The notes beneath the pieces were generated by a model. That model ran no database searches. It was not told the DNA's origin and was given only the letters and a program-made list of their open reading frames with translations. From Phenylobacterium kunshanense (GTDB taxonomy: Bacteria > Pseudomonadota > Alphaproteobacteria > Caulobacterales > Caulobacteraceae), in assembly GCF_003254525.1 (NCBI RefSeq), contig NZ_QFYS01000011.1:57752-121751 (forward strand): DNA of 64,000 bases, in the 5' to 3' direction. This document shows positions 51,936 through 58,415 of this stretch, piece after piece; positions within the stretch are counted from its first letter, which is position 1; each line of letters opens with the position of its first letter. The position numbers and the translations under genes are program-made.

Positions 51936-52718
51936 ATGGCGTATCAGCATATCAAGGTCGAGCGGGAAGGCCCGGTCACCATCTTCACCCTGAACCGCCC
52001 GGAGGTGATGAACGCCCTGCACTCGCCGGCGCACTTCGAGCTGCACGAGGCGTTCGACGCCTTCGCCGCCGACCCCGACCAGTGGGTGGGCATCGTCACC
52101 GGCGCCGGGGACAAGGCCTTCTCGGCCGGCAACGACCTGAAGCACCAGGCCACCGGCGGCGAGATGCGCAGCCCGCCGTCGGGCTTCGCGGGCCTGACCT
52201 CGCGGTTCGACCTGACCAAGCCGCTGATCGCGGCGGTGAACGGCGTCGCCATGGGCGGCGGCTTCGAGATCGCCCTGGCGTGCGACATCATCATCGCCTC
52301 CGAAAACGCCGTCTTCTCGCTGCCCGAGCCGCGCGTGGGCCTGGCGGCCCTGGCCGGCGGCCTGCACCGGCTGCCGCGCGCCATCGGGACCAAGCGCGCC
52401 ATGGCGATGATCCTCACCGCCCGCCGGGTCTCGGCGGCCGAGGGCAAGGAACTGGGCTTCGTCGACCAGGTGGCGCCGGCCGCCGGCCTGATGGACGCCG
52501 CCCGCGCCATGGCCAAGACGATCTGCGAGCTGGGCCCGATGTCCATCCGCGCCTCCAAGGAAGCCGTCTACAAGGGCCTGGACGAACCGACCCTGGAAGC
52601 GGCGATCCGCGGCCAGAACAAGTACCCGGCCGTGGCCGCGCTGTTCACCTCCGAGGACTTCAAGGAAGGCCCTCTGGCGTTCGCCCAGAAGCGCGCGCCG
52701 CAGTGGAAGGGCCGGTAG
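51936..52718 (+). CDS. Enoyl-CoA hydratase
   Basis: 260 residues from ATG 51936 with GGGAGG at 51925-51930. Clear crotonase motifs: F-S-A-G-N-D-L (about 66-72), G-V-A-M-G-G-G-F-E (oxyanion hole, about 103-111) and the catalytic Glu segment L-P-E-P-R-V-G-L-A-A-L-A-G-G-L. It hydrates trans-2-enoyl-CoA to 3-hydroxyacyl-CoA in beta-oxidation. The gene is complete. A GC-rich hairpin-like stretch follows the stop (52719-52760). Confidence 0.93.
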   Translation: MAYQHIKVEREGPVTIFTLNRPEVMNALHSPAHFELHEAFDAFAADPDQWVGIVTGAGDKAFSAGNDLKHQATGGEMRSPPSGFAGLTSRFDLTKPLIAAVNGVAMGGGFEIALACDIIIASENAVFSLPEPRVGLAALAGGLHRLPRAIGTKRAMAMILTARRVSAAEGKELGFVDQVAPAAGLMDAARAMAKTICELGPMSIRASKEAVYKGLDEPTLEAAIRGQNKYPAVAALFTSEDFKEGPLAFAQKRAPQWKGR

Positions 52719-52834
52719 GGGGCGGACGCCCCTGACCCTCGCCCGCCCGGCGGGACGGTGAGGGGCAGGCATGGCGATGCGCGGCCGGAGCAGGCTCCGT
52801 CCGTCGGGCAGGGCCGTGGGGCCGCGGCGGCCGT

Positions 52835-53629
52835 TCAACCCGAGCTGCGCCAGGGCGGCGGGCGAGGGCGTTCGCCGCCGCCGCCGCCGTCATCCAGGCT
52901 TCGAGGCGCGAGAAGGCCCGGGTCCCGAAGGCCCGGGTCCAGAAGACTGGGGCCCATCGGGCTGGAGCTCGACAGGAGGGCGCCGCGGGTGCGGGAACGC
53001 GCCGGGGGCGCCGGGCCGGCCGGGGCCCGGCTCTGCGCTTCGCTTCGGCCGGGATGACAAGGCGAGAGGACGCGTTCGGCCTTGGCGAGGCCGCGCTGGA
53101 TGCGGGCGACGCTGGTCTCGATGGCCGCGTTGATGGCGTCGCGGTCGCCCAGGCTCAGCACCTCGTCGAGGCGCTCGCTCCAGTCGGCCGGTTCGTATTC
53201 GTTCCAGTAGACCCGCTCAGGGCGCTCGGGCGGCGGCGGGGCGGGCGGCTTCGGCGGCTCGGACATGGCCGGCTCGGGCCGGGCCGGCTCGGGCCGGGCC
53301 GGTTCGGGCCTGGCCGGTTCGGGCCTGGCCGGTTCGGGCCGGGCCGGTTCGGGCCTGGCCGGTTCGGGCCTGGCCGGTTCGGGCCTGGCCGGTTCGGGCT
53401 TGGGGGGCGCGGGCTCGCGCGGCGCATGCCGGAGCTTGTGCTCCAGCGCGATGGTCTGGCGGATCGAGCGGGAGACGGTGTGGAAGGCCTCGCCGAGCAG
53501 GACCAGCTCCTGCACGCCCTCGGCCCGCGACAGCGCGCCGTGCAGCCGCTGGGCCACGCCCATTCCAGCCTCGGCGAGCTCCACCAGCATGCGGCCGTGC
53601 CGCGCCTCCATGTCGTCGTCCGAGGACAT
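52835..53629 (-). CDS. Pro-rich repeat protein with a repeat-derived C-terminal tail
   Basis: 264 residues from ATG 53629. Residues about 1-70 are charged and helical (E-A-G-M-G-V-A-Q-R-L-H). The middle is a tandem Pro-Ala-Arg-Pro-Glu repeat of nine 15-bp units (53267-53401), followed by a conserved-looking helical piece Y-W-N-E-Y-E-P-A-D-W. Beyond C-H-P-G-R-S-E-A-Q-S-R the frame runs through an intergenic repeat, so the last about 75 residues are probably not the ancestral end. Function unknown; the Pro repeat suggests an extended linker. The predicted native C-terminus is near 53060. Confidence 0.55.
   Translation of the reverse strand: MSSDDDMEARHGRMLVELAEAGMGVAQRLHGALSRAEGVQELVLLGEAFHTVSRSIRQTIALEHKLRHAPREPAPPKPEPARPEPARPEPARPEPARPEPARPEPARPEPARPEPARPEPAMSEPPKPPAPPPPERPERVYWNEYEPADWSERLDEVLSLGDRDAINAAIETSVARIQRGLAKAERVLSPCHPGRSEAQSRAPAGPAPPARSRTRGALLSSSSPMGPSLLDPGLRDPGLLAPRSLDDGGGGGERPRPPPWRSSG
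53026..53058. repeat. Intergenic repeat read through as C-H-P-G-R-S-E-A-Q-S-R
   Basis: A 33-bp element, CCCGGCTCTGCGCTTCGCTT followed by CGGCCGGGATGAC, of a kind widely dispersed in alphaproteobacterial genomes. It is inside the 3' end of the Pro-rich protein frame. Just downstream (52912-52940) a 15-bp unit is duplicated. Confidence 0.55.
53267..53401. repeat. 15-bp tandem repeat, nine units
   Basis: Nine near-identical 15-bp units (GGCCGGTTCGGGCCT and close variants) in frame with the Pro-rich protein, encoding P-A-R-P-E on the minus strand. Such coding minisatellites change copy number easily. Confidence 0.9.
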
Positions 53630-53693
53630 GGGCGGGAGTGGAACAGGCGGCTACGACAGAAGCGGTCGTAGGTTGGGGCGGGTGGGGCCGAGG

Positions 53694-53766
53694 CCTGCAT
53701 TCAAGGGCCAGCGACCGGAACGCGCCAGGAGGAGACGTCGGGATCTCGCCAGCAAGCGGACCCTTC
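53694..53766 (+). repeat. Degenerate dispersed repeat, copy A
   Basis: Shares GCGCCAGGAG-N-AGAC and AAGCGGAC with copies B, C and D, plus an upstream CTGCATT stretch. It lies between the Pro-rich protein gene and the acetyltransferase gene. Confidence 0.5.
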
Positions 53767-53790
53767 TCGAGAATACCAACAGCGGGGCAG

Positions 53791-54246
53791 TCATCGTGCT
53801 GGCTGACGCTCGTAGTAGATGTCCCAGGCCTCTCGATGCGTCTCGACGAAGCCGTACCGCACATAGAAGCGGTTGGCGTCGCTCTCCTTCAGTACGGAGA
53901 GGCGCAGAACGACTCCGTCGTGGTCAGCCCACCGCGCGATGTCGGACATCATCGTCGCGCCCAGACCGCGTCCCTGATGAGAGGGTTCAAGGTAGAAGTG
54001 CTCGATCCAGGCCGCCTTCGGGCCCCCCGGTCGGACCGTCACGCAGCCGATGATGGCGTCGCCGCTGACCGCGACCCGCATGTGCATTGGCTCAAACGTG
54101 CTGCGTAGGCGATCACGCACCCGATCGGGGTCGAAGCGGCCGATCCGCTCGAGGCTTGCCCGCATGGCGCGTGTTCGAAGCGCCACGAGCGCCTCAAAAT
54201 CACGTTCCTCCCCGGTCCTGAACGCCAGCGCATTGCCTGTGATCAT
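53791..54246 (-). CDS. GNAT family N-acetyltransferase
   Basis: 151 residues. The acetyl-CoA loop Q-G-R-G-L-G-A-T-M (about 92-100) and flanking strands (A-W-I-E-H-F-Y-L-E-P) identify the fold, with Y-V-R-Y-G-F near 129. It transfers an acetyl group to an amine of unknown identity. The gene is isolated between degenerate repeats, in a region with weaker coding density. Confidence 0.85.
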   Translation of the reverse strand: MITGNALAFRTGEERDFEALVALRTRAMRASLERIGRFDPDRVRDRLRSTFEPMHMRVAVSGDAIIGCVTVRPGGPKAAWIEHFYLEPSHQGRGLGATMMSDIARWADHDGVVLRLSVLKESDANRFYVRYGFVETHREAWDIYYERQPAR

Positions 54247-54326
54247 GGAGGACGATAACCCCTCCTAGCGGGTGCCCGCACCCCCAATGATCGGCGCGCG
54301 TGCGGTCGACGGTTTGAATCGCGGCT

Positions 54327-54412
54327 GACAGTCGGCCATTCCCTACGCTGGGCAAATCGGCCGCTACGCGCCAGGAGCAGACATCAAGATCGCGCCGGAA
54401 AGCGGACATTGC
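54327..54412 (+). repeat. Degenerate dispersed repeat, copy B
   Basis: Contains GCGCCAGGAGCAGAC (from 54368) and AAAGCGGACATT, aligned with copies A and C. It separates the acetyltransferase from the small hypothetical gene. Confidence 0.5.
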
Positions 54413-54452
54413 CGCCTGCGGGCGAACCAACTTTCGCGGACCTCGCTCGTAG

Positions 54453-54749
54453 GTGGAATGGACGTCACTCGCTGTTGATCTCGCGCAGATGTCCAAGATC
54501 GTGTTGGGTGGCGAATTCGACGGGGCTCTGCGTGAGCGAACACGTCGGGTTCTGCATGAGGCTGGCGCGAAGCTCGCGAGCTCCGAATGGGGGATTGGCG
54601 GCTCCCAAGAACTCACCGTCGAGGAGTGGATCCTCGATGGCGCAACACTCATCCTGGAAGCCAAGACCTACATGGGCCTCAGCCTGAGCGGGCCCGATGA
54701 TCTGGTCGTCCGGATAACAGACGCTCTAGGAAGTTCGCAGGCTACGTGA
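54453..54749 (+). CDS. Small hypothetical protein (98 residues)
   Basis: GTG start at 54453 with a weak Shine-Dalgarno; an internal ATG at 54489 is possible. Composition is balanced, with predicted alternating strands and helices (V-L-G-G-E-F-D-G, E-E-W-I-L-D-G-A-T-L-I-L-E-A-K-T-Y). No family recognised. Flanked by degenerate repeats on both sides, so it may be a recently acquired gene. Confidence 0.5.
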   Translation: MEWTSLAVDLAQMSKIVLGGEFDGALRERTRRVLHEAGAKLASSEWGIGGSQELTVEEWILDGATLILEAKTYMGLSLSGPDDLVVRITDALGSSQAT

Positions 54750-54762
54750 CACCGGCGGCTCT

Positions 54763-54807
54763 GCGCCACAAGCCGACGTTGGGATCGGGGCGGAGAGCGG
54801 ACTTTCT
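54763..54807 (+). repeat. Degenerate dispersed repeat, copy C
   Basis: GCGCCACAAGCCGACGTT then AGAGCGGACTTT, the same block pattern as copies A and B. It lies just after the small hypothetical gene. Confidence 0.5.
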
Positions 54808-54839
54808 ATCGCCCTCGCCGACTACGACCCATTGCGGCC

Positions 54840-55262
54840 CTACGCAGCGCAAGTGATCTCGATTTGAAAATCACTGGCCCACGCCGGCCCAATGAACTCT
54901 AGGCAGTCGTCTTCCGCGACGACGATGTAGTGCGTCTGCGGATTGGCCGCAGCGCTGACACCGCCTCCAAAGTCGCTCAGGTAACCGCTCTTGGTCACAG
55001 TGTAGAACATGCCGGAAGCCACGCCCTCCCGGCGTAGCCTGACGGCGAAGTCATGCATTTCACGTTCGTCCTGCACCCTGAAACTGGTCACGCCTGAGAT
55101 GGAGACGTTGGCGATGGGACCGTCTCGTCCATTCTGCAAAGTGACCGTTAGCCTCCGGGTGTACTCGGGCTCTAGATCGTATTCGAGCCGCACAATCCAC
55201 CAGCCCGACCCTCCATGGGTCCAACCCACTTCCGCGTCCACGAGCACGAAACCTTCGACCAT
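54840..55262 (-). CDS. Hypothetical protein (140 residues)
   Basis: Starts at ATG 55262. The sequence is acidic/aromatic, with predicted beta-strands throughout (W-W-I-V-R-L-E-Y-D-L, L-T-V-T-L-Q-N-G) and no signal peptide. One Cys pair near the end (D-D-C-L-E, T-C-A-A). It may be an orphan beta-sandwich protein. No family recognised. It sits between two degenerate repeats. Confidence 0.5.
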   Translation of the reverse strand: MVEGFVLVDAEVGWTHGGSGWWIVRLEYDLEPEYTRRLTVTLQNGRDGPIANVSISGVTSFRVQDEREMHDFAVRLRREGVASGMFYTVTKSGYLSDFGGGVSAAANPQTHYIVVAEDDCLEFIGPAWASDFQIEITCAA

Positions 55263-55285
55263 AAGCTTAAGCTAGTTGAGCCTCC

Positions 55286-55364
55286 GTCCGCTAACCACCC
55301 CTCGCTGACATTCAACCGTTCGACTGTTCCGGGGTCGGCGCTGCGCCACCTCCGGCCAATGCAG
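55286..55364 (-). repeat. Degenerate dispersed repeat, copy D (inverted)
   Basis: On the minus strand it reads CTGCATTGG, GCGCAGCGCC, GGTTGAATGTCAG and AGCGGAC, matching copies A-C in block order. It lies upstream of the DUF3667 gene. Confidence 0.45.
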
Positions 55365-55375
55365 TAGCCCCCACG

Positions 55376-55388
55376 CCCCCCCCCCCCC
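55376..55388. repeat. Run of 13 cytosines
   Basis: An uninterrupted C13 tract 64 bp upstream of the DUF3667 start. Could be a slippage site affecting promoter spacing, or an assembly/sequencing artefact. Confidence 0.8.
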
Positions 55389-55451
55389 TCCGCCCACCTT
55401 GCCGCCTGTCGCCAATCTGGCCACAGTCCGGCGCGAGCGGCGGGGTGAGGG

Positions 55452-56528
55452 ATGGTGGACGTTGAGGCGGTCGGCGGGGCGGTGACCGGCGGGCTGGCCG
55501 CCGGCGCGATCGAGAAGCCCACCGGGCAGGCGGGCGAGGCGCACAACCGCTGCGCCGACTGCGGAACCGAGACGATCGGCCGGTTCTGCCACAACTGCGG
55601 CAACGCCAGCCATGTGCACCGGACCCTGCTGCACCTGGGCGAGGAGATCCTGCACGGGGTCATGCATTTCGACAGCCGGGCCTGGCGGACGCTTCCCATG
55701 CTGGCGTTCCGGCCCGGGCGCCTGACGCGGGAGTGGTGCGAGGGCAGGCGGACCCGCTACGTCTCGCCCCTGGCGATGTTCCTCTTCACCGTCTTCGTCA
55801 TGTTCATGCTGCTGAGCTATGCGCCCGAGCCGAAGGCGTCCGGCGTGGGCCGGCAGGCGGTGGCGACGGCGGATCTGGCCCGGAAGAACAGCGAGCTCGC
55901 CGAGGCGCGCATCGCCCTCAGGGACGCCCCGCCCGGGGCGCGGGAGGCGGCCGAGATCGCGGTGAAGCTGGCCGAGACCAATGTGGCGACCGCCAAGGCG
56001 CGGGTCGGCGATACGCCGAGGTCCGCCGAGGTGGACGGCTGGCAGCAGGAGCTGGCGAACGACGCGAAGACCGGCCAGCTCGGCTTCTCGTTCGGCGACA
56101 AGAAGCTGGACGAGAAGATCCAGCACAAGCTCGAGAACCCGGAGCTGGCGATCTACAAGCTGCAGCAGACCTTCTACAAGTTCTCGTTCCTGCTGGTGCC
56201 GATCTCGATCCCGTTCGTGGCGCTGCTGTTTCTGTGGAAGCGCGGATTCACGCTCTACGATCACGGAGTGTTCGCGCTCTACTCCCTGACCTTCATGTCG
56301 CTGCTGATCATGGTGGTCGCCGCGTTGGGCCGGATCGGCGGGGCGGCGGGCGGGCTGGCCATCGCGATGGTCCCGTTCGTGGTCCCGGCCCACATGTTCT
56401 TCCAGCTCAAGGGCGCCTACGGACTGGGCGTGTTCTCCGCGGCCTGGCGGACGTTCTTCCTGCTGATCTTCTGCTCGATCGCCCTGGCGGTCTTCGCCCT
56501 GGCGATCCTGTGGCTGGGGCTGATGTGA
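55452..56528 (+). CDS. DUF3667 family membrane protein
   Basis: 358 residues from ATG 55452 with GAGGG upstream. A zinc-ribbon-like start C-A-D-C-G-T-E-T...F-C-H-N-C-G (about 34-52) is followed by H-F-D-S-R-A-W-R-T-L and P-G-R-L-T-R-E-W-C-E-G-R-R-T-R-Y, the family signature. About four to five helices follow, the first near residue 112 and the rest near 235-355, with a cytosolic or periplasmic insert between (130-225). Function unknown. It ends 113 bp before the GMC oxidoreductase. Confidence 0.85.
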   Translation: MVDVEAVGGAVTGGLAAGAIEKPTGQAGEAHNRCADCGTETIGRFCHNCGNASHVHRTLLHLGEEILHGVMHFDSRAWRTLPMLAFRPGRLTREWCEGRRTRYVSPLAMFLFTVFVMFMLLSYAPEPKASGVGRQAVATADLARKNSELAEARIALRDAPPGAREAAEIAVKLAETNVATAKARVGDTPRSAEVDGWQQELANDAKTGQLGFSFGDKKLDEKIQHKLENPELAIYKLQQTFYKFSFLLVPISIPFVALLFLWKRGFTLYDHGVFALYSLTFMSLLIMVVAALGRIGGAAGGLAIAMVPFVVPAHMFFQLKGAYGLGVFSAAWRTFFLLIFCSIALAVFALAILWLGLM

Positions 56529-56641
56529 GGCGCAATCCGCAAAAGTGACGCCGCGTTCACTCTTGCGGCGCGGCGGCGGCTGAGCGAGTGTCCGCCGCAA
56601 CCAAACAGAGTTCATCAAGACACAGTTCAGGGGCGAGCGCC

Positions 56642-58294
56642 GTGGAGCGGTACGACTACATCATCATCGGAGCCGGGTCGGCGGGCTGCGTGCTGGCCAA
56701 CCGGCTGTCGGAGGACGGCAAGTCCAAGGTCCTGCTGCTGGAGGCGGGCGGCAAGGACAAGTCGCTGATGGTGACCATGCCGGCCGGCGTCGGCGGGCTG
56801 ATCGGCAAGCAGGGGCCGTTCAACTGGGGCTTCTGGACCGAGCCGGAGCCGCAACTGGACAACCGCCGCCTGTGGTGGCCGCGCGGCAAGGGCTGGGGCG
56901 GCTCGTCCTCGATCAACGGCATGATCTACATCCGCGGCCATGCGCGCGACTACGACCAGTGGCGGCAGATGGGGCTGGCCGGCTGGGGCTATGCCGACGT
57001 GCTGCCGTACTTCAAGAAGTCGGAGAGCCTGGAGGGCGGCGGCGACGCCTGGCACGGCGGCGACGGCCCGCTGAAGGTGTCCAAGGCCAGCTCGCCGAAC
57101 CCGATCTACAAGGCGGCGATCGAGGCGGGCGCCCAGGCCGGCTTCAAGCTGACCAAGGACTTCAACGGCTATCAGCAGGAGGGATGGGGCCCGTACCAGC
57201 TGACGATCCACAACGGCGAGCGCTGGAGCGCCGCGCGCGGCTATCTGCACCCGGCGCTGGGGCGGCCGAACCTGACCTGCATCACCGGGGCGCGGACGTC
57301 GAGGATCGTCATCGAAGGCGGCCGGGCCACCGGCGTCGAGTACCTGGACGAGAAGGGCGGCAAGCAGGTCGTCCACGCCGACAAGGAAGTGATCCTCTCG
57401 GCCGGCGCGGTGCAGTCGCCGCACATCCTGCAGCTCAGCGGTATCGGCGATCCCGAGCACCTGGCCGAGCACGGGGTGCCGGTGGTGCATGCGCTGAAGG
57501 GCGTGGGCCAGAACCTGCAGGACCACCTCGACGTCTGCCTGTCGTGGGAGTGCCCGCAGCCGATCACGATCTATTCCATGCGCAAGGGCATCAAGACGCT
57601 GTTCGTGGGGCTGGACTACCTGCTCCGGCGCAAGGGGATCGGGCGGCAGAACTTCCTGGAGTCCGGCGCCTTCCTCCGCTCGCGGCCCGACCTGGACCGG
57701 CCGGACCTGCAGATCCACACCGTGCTGGCGATCATGCAGGACCACGGCAAGGTGCAGATCGCCAAGGACGGCTTCACGTTCCACGTGTGCCAGCTGCGGC
57801 CGGAGAGCCGCGGGACGGTCAAGCTGAAGAGCGCCGACCCGACCGCCGATCCGGCGATCTTCGCCAACTACCTGGCCACCGAGGAGGACCGCCGGGCGAT
57901 CCGCGAGGGCGTGAAGATGATGCGCGAGGTGGCCAAGCAGGCCGCCCTCAAGCCCTACATCAAGGCCGAGTTCGCGCCGGGTCCCGAGGTGCAGACGGAC
58001 GCCGAGATCGACGCCTGGATCAATAAGGCCGCCGAGACGATCTACCACCCGGTCGGCACCTGCCGCATGGGCGCGGCGGGCGATCCGATGGCCGTGGTCG
58101 ACGGCGACTGCCGGGTGCAGGGCCTGCAGGGCCTGCGGGTGGTCGACGCCTCGGTGATGCCGACCCTGGTGGGCGGCAACACCAACGCCCCGACGATCAT
58201 GATCGCCGAGAAGATCGCGGACTCCATCCGCGGTCGCCCGTTCCTGCCGGCCGACGACGCGCCGGTCTACGAGGACGGGGCCCAGGCCGCCTGA
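56642..58294 (+). CDS. GMC-family FAD oxidoreductase (choline/alcohol dehydrogenase-like)
   Basis: 550 residues from GTG 56642. The FAD motif [10 protein letters not shown] (about 9-18) and E-A-G-G open the protein; N-G-M-I-Y-I-R-G near residue 90, and the C-terminal H-P-V-G-T-C-R-M-G with the active-site His (about 469) and [12 protein letters not shown] are intact. It oxidises an alcohol with FAD, passing electrons to quinone or oxygen. No betaine operon genes are adjacent, so choline is only one option. It converges with the M16 peptidase gene through two nested palindromes. Confidence 0.92.
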   Translation: MERYDYIIIGAGSAGCVLANRLSEDGKSKVLLLEAGGKDKSLMVTMPAGVGGLIGKQGPFNWGFWTEPEPQLDNRRLWWPRGKGWGGSSSINGMIYIRGHARDYDQWRQMGLAGWGYADVLPYFKKSESLEGGGDAWHGGDGPLKVSKASSPNPIYKAAIEAGAQAGFKLTKDFNGYQQEGWGPYQLTIHNGERWSAARGYLHPALGRPNLTCITGARTSRIVIEGGRATGVEYLDEKGGKQVVHADKEVILSAGAVQSPHILQLSGIGDPEHLAEHGVPVVHALKGVGQNLQDHLDVCLSWECPQPITIYSMRKGIKTLFVGLDYLLRRKGIGRQNFLESGAFLRSRPDLDRPDLQIHTVLAIMQDHGKVQIAKDGFTFHVCQLRPESRGTVKLKSADPTADPAIFANYLATEEDRRAIREGVKMMREVAKQAALKPYIKAEFAPGPEVQTDAEIDAWINKAAETIYHPVGTCRMGAAGDPMAVVDGDCRVQGLQGLRVVDASVMPTLVGGNTNAPTIMIAEKIADSIRGRPFLPADDAPVYEDGAQAA

Positions 58295-58300
58295 AGCCTA

Positions 58301-58349
58301 GAGCACGTCCCGGTCGGATTGAATCAAGCCGACCGGGATGAACGTGCTC
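58301..58349. repeat. Nested palindrome 1 downstream of the GMC gene
   Basis: GAGCACGT/ACGTGCTC outer arms enclose CCCGGTCGG/CCGACCGGG, with ATTGAATCAA at the centre. A structured hairpin can form. Similar palindromes are dispersed in Caulobacterales genomes. Confidence 0.75.
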
Positions 58350-58362
58350 GCTTCTCTAGGAT

Positions 58363-58415
58363 TAGAGGCCTTCTGATCCACTCACGATGGATCATCATGA
58401 GTGGGAAGGCCTCTA
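58363..58415. repeat. Nested palindrome 2 overlapping the M16 stop codon
   Basis: TAGAGGCCTTC/GAAGGCCTCTA outer arms enclose CCACTCA/TGAGTGG. The M16 peptidase TAG stop (58413-58415) is the last triplet of the outer arm, so this palindrome is the natural 3' end of that gene. Confidence 0.75.

Noticed and set aside
53264..53401. Glycine-rich plus-strand protein from the 15-bp repeat
   Set aside because: Reverse-frame translation of the minisatellite; the minus-strand frame is longer and has non-repeat flanks.
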